This document shows positions 59,255 through 64,000 of a stretch of DNA of 64,000 bases, piece by piece. Within the stretch, counting starts at the first letter, position 1. Each line of letters begins with the position of its first letter. The notes beneath the pieces were generated by a model. It saw only the letters and a list, made by a program, of their open reading frames with translations, did not search any database and was not told where the DNA came from. Position numbers and translations under genes: made by a program. The DNA is taken from NCBI GenBank assembly GCA_964291465.2, contig OZ219942.1:248001-312000 (forward strand), written 5' to 3'. The stretch is from JAGWBJ01 sp964291465 (GTDB lineage Bacteria > Chloroflexota > Dehalococcoidia > Lucifugimonadales > JAGWBF01).

Positions 59255-59710
59255 TCATCCGGCCCGGGGCGCCGCCCGGGGGTCGCCACTGTTGGTGAGG
59301 GAGATGACCGCGTCGGAGTGGGAGTGGACGACGCTGGCGGCGGGGATGAAGGCGTGGAGCAGCGTCTCGATGGAGGGCCTGCGGGCGCCCGGCTCCAGGG
59401 CGCAGTGCGCCAGGTACGCTACCATCTCCTCGTCGGCCATCTCGTCCCGGTCGAAGAGGGCGGCCACGTCCTCCAGCCGGAGGGCCGCAAAGTCCTCGGC
59501 GCGGGCGGTCTTCAGGTCGGCGCCGCTGCTCTTGATGACCAGGGCCGGGGTGTCCCGCCCGCGAAAGTCCGGCAGGGTGGTCTTGACGGATGTGTTGCCC
59601 CCGCCCCAAAGCACCAGGGAGGGCTCGGCCCCGACGAGCCTGCTCTGGTAGACGAGCAGGTTCAGGTCCGTCATGGCGGATGTGTCGCCGTCGCTCCAGA
59701 GGTTACGCAT
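59255..59710 (-). pseudogene. truncated copy of the aldolase/dehydrogenase gene
   Basis: Codons 1-145 are nearly identical to the intact gene at 54274-56340 (copy 2 of the 434-bp repeat, 59277-59710). The frame then runs into unrelated sequence and stops at 59255, giving 151 aa. It keeps the first aldolase metal site (VHSHSD) but lacks the second and the whole dehydrogenase, so it is not a working enzyme. Confidence 0.9.
59277..59710. repeat. 434-bp direct repeat, copy 2
   Basis: Same length and orientation as 55907-56340, with about 11 differences and no indels. Upstream of the ATG the two loci share nothing: AGATCCCTTC here against TCGGATGGCC there. Confidence 0.9.
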
Positions 59711-59821
59711 AGATCCCTTCAGTCATTACTCGGGCAGCCCGTGGGTCGGGGATATTATCACCGAGGCGACGGCTCATGGCAATGGATGCGGCGTCTGCGA
59801 GGCGGAGGGCGCAACTCTGCG

Positions 59822-59850
59822 TTGATGACCCCGGCCACTGGGACTATACT
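59822..59850 (+). promoter_or_regulatory. promoter of the HEPN/PaREP1-like gene
   Basis: TTGATG (59822-59827), a 17-nt spacer and TATACT (59845-59850) lie 40 nt ahead of the GTG at 59890. Confidence 0.6.
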
Positions 59851-59889
59851 AGCCTTGTCAACATGGAATGGGCCGTCAAGGAGTAGCAC

Positions 59890-60279
59890 GTGCTGTCGAC
59901 AGGGCGAGTGATGGTGCTTTTCGAGGACGCCCGGCGGCTTGAGGTATCGGCGTTGGAGCGGCTGACCTCGGGCGATGTCCGGGATGCCGCCGATAAGGCG
60001 TGGGGGGCGACCAAGCGGGCTGCCGACGCCCTAGTTCTGGCCCGCACGGGTGAAGAGCCAAGCACATCCGGACGGACTGCGCGCGGAGTGCGTGAACTGA
60101 GGCGCAGCGACCCCACGCTGTTCGCCGACCTCCACCAACGGTACTTCGCGCGACAGGCGGAGCTGCACGGCAACTGCTTCTATGACGGTAACTGCGAGCC
60201 GCTGGAAGTGATAGAGGCCCAGGTCCGGGAGACGGACCAGTTCATCCGGGACTGCAAGACTCGGGCCGAAACAGGCTGA
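59890..60279 (+). CDS. HEPN/PaREP1-like protein
   Basis: A 129-aa all-helical protein with RDAADKAWGATKRAADALV and ELHGNCFYDGN. This is the pattern of PaREP1-like HEPN-fold proteins, small helical proteins that often accompany nucleotidyltransferases or toxins. It has AAGGAG six nt before a GTG start and a good promoter. It is related to the protein encoded at 60981-61352 (shared A-x-K-x-WGAT and H-x-N-(C/F)-(F/Y) motifs). No clear catalytic residues are visible, so function is unknown. Confidence 0.7.
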   Translation: MLSTGRVMVLFEDARRLEVSALERLTSGDVRDAADKAWGATKRAADALVLARTGEEPSTSGRTARGVRELRRSDPTLFADLHQRYFARQAELHGNCFYDGNCEPLEVIEAQVRETDQFIRDCKTRAETG

Positions 60280-60292
60280 TGCGGCTACCTTC

Positions 60293-60619
60293 CTAGCCGG
60301 CCACCCGATAGATACGTGGCTCGGGGTTACTTGTGAGTATGTCCACCACTTGCGGTACTAGTTGTTGGAGTTCCTTCACGTGGAGCCGCGTTACGACCAT
60401 CACAACCACCGGTATTGATAGAGCCTCGACGTTCTGTTGGTATTCAATGCCCCGGTCCACCGTAATGAGAGCATCGAACGCATGCGATGCCGCAAGCCGG
60501 AGAGGGTCGCCGTTGGATACACCGGCCCAGCCCATACTCTGGACCGTCAAGATATCAGAGCCTTCAGGAAAGTACGCGGCAAGTCGTCTCGGCACCGGTT
60601 CGTCAAGCAGTAGCTTCAC
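60293..60619 (-). CDS. DUF5615 PIN-like protein (candidate toxin)
   Basis: A 108-aa protein of the DUF5615/Mut7-C-like PIN group. The start MKLLLDEPVPRRLAAYFP has the first acidic residue, TVQSMGWAGVSNGD carries a second, and ALITVDRGIEYQQN a third. These form the usual acidic site of PIN-type RNases. It overlaps the upstream DUF433 gene by 4 nt, which is the standard DUF433-DUF5615 toxin-antitoxin-like arrangement. Confidence 0.85.
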   Translation of the reverse strand: MKLLLDEPVPRRLAAYFPEGSDILTVQSMGWAGVSNGDPLRLAASHAFDALITVDRGIEYQQNVEALSIPVVVMVVTRLHVKELQQLVPQVVDILTSNPEPRIYRVAG

Positions 60620-60828
60620 TTAGATGGCACGCACAGCAATTCCTTAGCGTGTCGAAGGACCGCAACTGCTTGCTGCCTCGTCACCGTGGGGAAGTCATCC
60701 AGAAACTCTTCAAGCCGGTCGCCCACTTCCAGGTAATCCAACAGGGCCGATACTGGAACTCTCGTGCCGGGGAATACGGGCGTCCCGCCAAGGATGGTCG
60801 GGTCTTTACTGATGGCTCCGGCATTCAT
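60616..60828 (-). CDS. DUF433 protein (candidate antitoxin)
   Basis: A 70-aa DUF433 protein with ISKDPTILGGTPVFPGTRVPV and LLDYLEVGDRLEEFLDDFPTVT, a small winged-helix/Rossmann-like DNA-binding type. The ATG at 60828 follows GGAGG at 8 nt. It precedes and overlaps the DUF5615 gene, with which it forms a toxin-antitoxin-like unit. It probably represses its own operon. Confidence 0.88.
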   Translation of the reverse strand: MNAGAISKDPTILGGTPVFPGTRVPVSALLDYLEVGDRLEEFLDDFPTVTRQQAVAVLRHAKELLCVPSK

Positions 60829-60852
60829 GGATTGAGCCTCCAAACGCAGTAT

Positions 60853-60940
60853 AGCGAACGAGGAACGCTCGCGTCGAGTCCCGGTACACGGCAAGGGTCT
60901 GAATGAGTGTCGCCTGATTGGGTCGGTCGACGACCGTCAT
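60853..60940 (-). pseudogene. remnant of a Swt1-HEPN-like gene 5' end
   Basis: From ATG 60940 the frame reads MTVVDRPNQATLIQTLAVYR then DSTRAFLVR, matching the first 29 residues of the protein encoded at 57674-58942 (MVAIDRPNRDILDRAIGIYR then DSMREFIVR). The ribosome-site region is also similar. The frame then ends within the promoter area of the DUF433 gene, so only a fragment is left. Confidence 0.75.
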
Positions 60941-60980
60941 CTGCTGGACCTCTTGGCGAGTCGCCGCAACCGGAAACCGT

Positions 60981-61352
60981 TTACACGGCGCGGGCATCCA
61001 GGAGTGTTTGGACCAGCTCCTCGATGTCGGGGATGTAGCTGTCCAGGTCTTCCTGCTCCATCCAGTCGTTATAGAAGTTGGAGTGGCAGGACTGGGCTAT
61101 CCCGAAGGCCAACCGCAAGGACGGGTTACCCAGCTGAAGGGCCAGGTCCATGAGGGCGCCGCGGCGGTGTTGGTACTTGCCTTGGGGCATACCGCGGCTG
61201 GCGCAGTAGGACTTGAGGGCTTGGGTGGTCGCGCCCCACAGTTTCTCGGCTCCCTGGGGAAGATCGCCGGCGGCTATCTCTTCCTTGGCTTGCTCCAGCA
61301 TCCGGCGGGCCAGGTCCGCATGTTTCTCGGTCGGCGATTGGTTGATTTGCAC
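60981..61352 (-). CDS. HEPN/PaREP1-like protein
   Basis: A 123-aa helical protein: HADLARRMLEQAKEEIAAGD, GAEKLWGATTQALKSYCASRG, SCHSNFYNDWM and DIEELVQTLLDA. It shares the WGAT core and the late His-Asn-aromatic motif with the protein at 59890-60279, so the two are diverged paralogues placed on opposite strands. The start is GTG with GGAGGCGAC upstream. Possible HEPN-fold accessory protein; no activity is assigned. Confidence 0.7.
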   Translation of the reverse strand: MQINQSPTEKHADLARRMLEQAKEEIAAGDLPQGAEKLWGATTQALKSYCASRGMPQGKYQHRRGALMDLALQLGNPSLRLAFGIAQSCHSNFYNDWMEQEDLDSYIPDIEELVQTLLDARAV

Positions 61353-61408
61353 GTCGCCTCCGGCTCAAAAGGAAGCTCTGCTCATATTCTAGCCCACCGC
61401 ACCTCAAA

Positions 61409-61496
61409 CCAAAAGCCGGGCCCTTGTGAGCCCGGCTTTCTTTGCGGCACCTTGACCTGGATAGTGGAAGAAGGCGTTGTTACGGTTCTACGTGTT
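61409..61496 (-). terminator. 16S rRNA terminator and trailer (copy B of the repeat)
   Basis: Hairpin AGCCGGGC (61414-61421) / GCCCGGCT (61430-61437). On the minus strand it is followed by TTTTGGTTT, so it ends the rRNA transcript about 215 nt past the mature 16S. On the plus strand it is followed by TTTCTTT. The rest of the segment contains the 3' arm of the 16S processing stem. A diverged copy lies at 59126-59215. Confidence 0.7.
61457..61472 (-). promoter_or_regulatory. 3' arm of the pre-16S processing stem
   Basis: Sixteen nt (CTGGATAGTGGAAGAA on the plus strand) are exactly complementary in the transcript to 63178-63193 in the leader. Flanking bases (CACCTT-AC before, GG after) extend the pairing with small gaps. 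Such stems flanking 16S rRNA are cut by RNase III. Confidence 0.65.
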
Positions 61497-61648
61497 GTTG
61501 CAGCGGCGGGCTTTCTCAGGGGACTGCCTTGCCGGGGCCCGAGAGCCGAAGCTCAACCAGACGGCCCCGATGGGGCAGAACACCCGCCGACCGACCTAGG
61601 AGTTGGACGCTGCCGGGACCCCGTGGGGCCGGCGGCGCCGTGGCTCCC

Positions 61649-63168
<1,520 letters not shown>

Positions 63169-63177
63169 ACCTTACCT

Positions 63178-63193
63178 TTCTTCCACTATCCAG
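63178..63193 (-). promoter_or_regulatory. 5' arm of the pre-16S processing stem, with boxA-like leader
   Basis: This leader segment pairs with 61457-61472 around the whole 16S gene. Just upstream on the minus strand is CACCTTAACAAC (63206-63195), which resembles the boxA antitermination element of rRNA leaders. Confidence 0.6.
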
Positions 63194-63238
63194 TTGTTAA
63201 GGTGCCACGCGCCCGCCTCTCGGCGGACGCTTGTGAGT

Positions 63239-63267
63239 ATCATAATGAAATTGCCGTATCATGTCAA
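63239..63267 (-). promoter_or_regulatory. 16S rRNA promoter
   Basis: The minus strand reads TTGACA (63267-63262), a 17-nt spacer and TATGAT (63244-63239), the best promoter match of the window. It starts about 65 nt ahead of the mature 16S 5' end, leaving a leader with the boxA-like and processing elements. Confidence 0.8.
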
Positions 63268-63309
63268 GGGCTGCGGCCCGCCTCCGGGACCCTTTCGTCA
63301 CCACATCGA

Positions 63310-63330
63310 GGGGCCGCACGGGACGGCCCC
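63310..63330. terminator. hairpin after carA
   Basis: GGGGCCG (63310-63316) pairs with CGGCCCC (63324-63330) around a 7-nt loop, 13 nt beyond the carA stop. It separates carA from the rRNA promoter. Confidence 0.5.
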
Positions 63331-63342
63331 GACGGGTCCGGC

Positions 63343-64000
63343 TCAGCCGCGCTCCTCGACCATCTCCAGGAACCGGTCGAACAGGTACTCGTTGTCCCGG
63401 GGCCCCGGGGAGCCCTCGGAGTGGTACTGGATGGTCAGGATGGGGAGGTCCCTGTGCCTCAGGCCCTCGACGGTGCCGTCGTTGAGGTTGACGTGGGTGA
63501 CCTCCAGGTCGGCGGGGAGGGAGTCTCCATCCACCGCGTAACCGTGGTTCTGGGCGGTGACGTAGACGCGGCCGGTGGCCAGGTCCTTGACTGGATGGTT
63601 GGCGCCCCGGTGGCCGTACTTGAGCTTGAAGGTGGAGGCCCCCAGGGCCCGGGCCAGCACCTGGTGCCCCAGGCAGATGCCCATGACCGGCACCCTTCCC
63701 GACAACCCCCGGGCGTTCTCCACCACCCGGCCCAGAAGGGCGGGGTCGCCGGGACCTGGGGAGAGGACGACGCCATCGGGCTCCAGGGAGAGCATCTCCT
63801 CGGCGGAGGTGACGGCGGGCACGGCAGTGACGGCGCATCCCCGCTGGGCCAGGAGCCGCAGTATGTTGTACTTCAGGCCCAGGTCCGCCACCAGGATGCG
63901 CCGGGAAGGCCCTCCGTTGGACGCCGTCCGCTCCCAGGTGTAGGCCTCGCCCGTGGTCACGGCCTGAACGTAGTCCACCTCCCCGTAGCTCGGCCCCCCC
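63343..64000 (-). CDS. carA: carbamoyl-phosphate synthase small subunit (partial)
   Basis: The C-terminal 218 codons or so of CarA; the 5' end lies beyond the window. It shows the linker PSYGEVDYVQAVTTGE, the Trp-rich glutaminase entry, the nucleophile motif GICLGHQVLARALGA (Cys), KYGHRGANHPVKD, AQNHGYAVD, and the final His/Glu site YHSEGSPGPRDNEYLF. It makes ammonia from glutamine for carbamoyl phosphate, used in arginine and pyrimidine synthesis. In most family members the last site reads HPEASPGP; here it is HSEGSPGP, which keeps His and Glu. Confidence 0.95.
   Translation of the reverse strand, partial: GGPSYGEVDYVQAVTTGEAYTWERTASNGGPSRRILVADLGLKYNILRLLAQRGCAVTAVPAVTSAEEMLSLEPDGVVLSPGPGDPALLGRVVENARGLSGRVPVMGICLGHQVLARALGASTFKLKYGHRGANHPVKDLATGRVYVTAQNHGYAVDGDSLPADLEVTHVNLNDGTVEGLRHRDLPILTIQYHSEGSPGPRDNEYLFDRFLEMVEERG

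Noticed and set aside
59255..59710. A working small aldolase
   Set aside because: It is the first 145 codons of the intact gene with unrelated codons at the end. It lacks half of the metal site.

Overview
The window is high-GC DNA from a bacterium that looks like a member of the Chloroflexota, most plausibly the Dehalococcoidia/SAR202 side. The reasons are a 16S rRNA gene that is not followed by 23S or tRNA genes (unlinked rRNA is known in Dehalococcoides), an alternative complex III instead of a bc1 complex, a VLRF1-type release factor, a GatCA amidotransferase together with AsnS, and many amidases, amidohydrolases, CoA-transferases and MFS carriers. The taxon is an inference from my reading of the 16S and gene content; I ran no database search.

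Layout. 1-4.3 kb: dienelactone hydrolase, ROK kinase, TlpA thioredoxin, and two small membrane proteins of the cytochrome c maturation cluster. 4.4-15.4 kb, all minus strand: CcmF and CcmH, then alternative complex III (ActE, ActD, ActC, a second NrfD-like subunit, a ferredoxin subunit, a molybdopterin-oxidoreductase-like subunit broken by a -1 frameshift, pentaheme ActA, and a small two-helix protein), read from one strong promoter near 15.45 kb. 15.6-21.2 kb: MutL, a HAD protein, a Spx/ArsC-like protein and MutS. The Spx/ArsC gene has an in-frame UGA exactly at the first position of its CxxC motif, followed by a SECIS-like hairpin, so I read it as a selenoprotein. 21.4-30.6 kb: a six-helix membrane protein, then an NuoE/NuoF/FdhA-like oxidoreductase with a ferredoxin-NADP reductase, then an FAD amine oxidase coupled to a UPF0104 membrane protein. 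30.8-41.1 kb: gatCA, MFS, asnS, a degenerate DNA methylase, CaiB-type CoA-transferase, AhpD-like protein, HpcH aldolase, NTF2-like protein and enoyl-CoA hydratase. 41.2-45.2 kb: HEPN-MNT pair, then MutS2 and VLRF1, two ribosome-rescue proteins side by side. 45.3-54.1 kb: amidohydrolase, LysR, MFS, 7Fe ferredoxin, Apt, metallo-beta-lactamase-fold hydrolase, SUMF1-fold lipoprotein, and an amidase with an AtzG-like partner.

54.2-61.6 kb is a plastic region. An intact aldolase/short-chain dehydrogenase gene is followed by about 2.9 kb of lower-GC accessory genes (a DUF6516-like two-gene cassette, an unknown protein, a Swt1-HEPN-like protein with an acidic stretch and a C-terminal Cys/His cluster). 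It then carries a second, truncated 434-bp copy of the aldolase 5' end, a DUF433/DUF5615 pair, two related HEPN/PaREP1-like proteins and a remnant of the Swt1-like gene. 61.65-63.17 kb is the 16S rRNA gene (minus strand), with its own promoter, a processing stem and a terminator. The window ends inside carA.

The strongest candidate for something undescribed is the UGA-containing Spx/ArsC protein between mutL and mutS.
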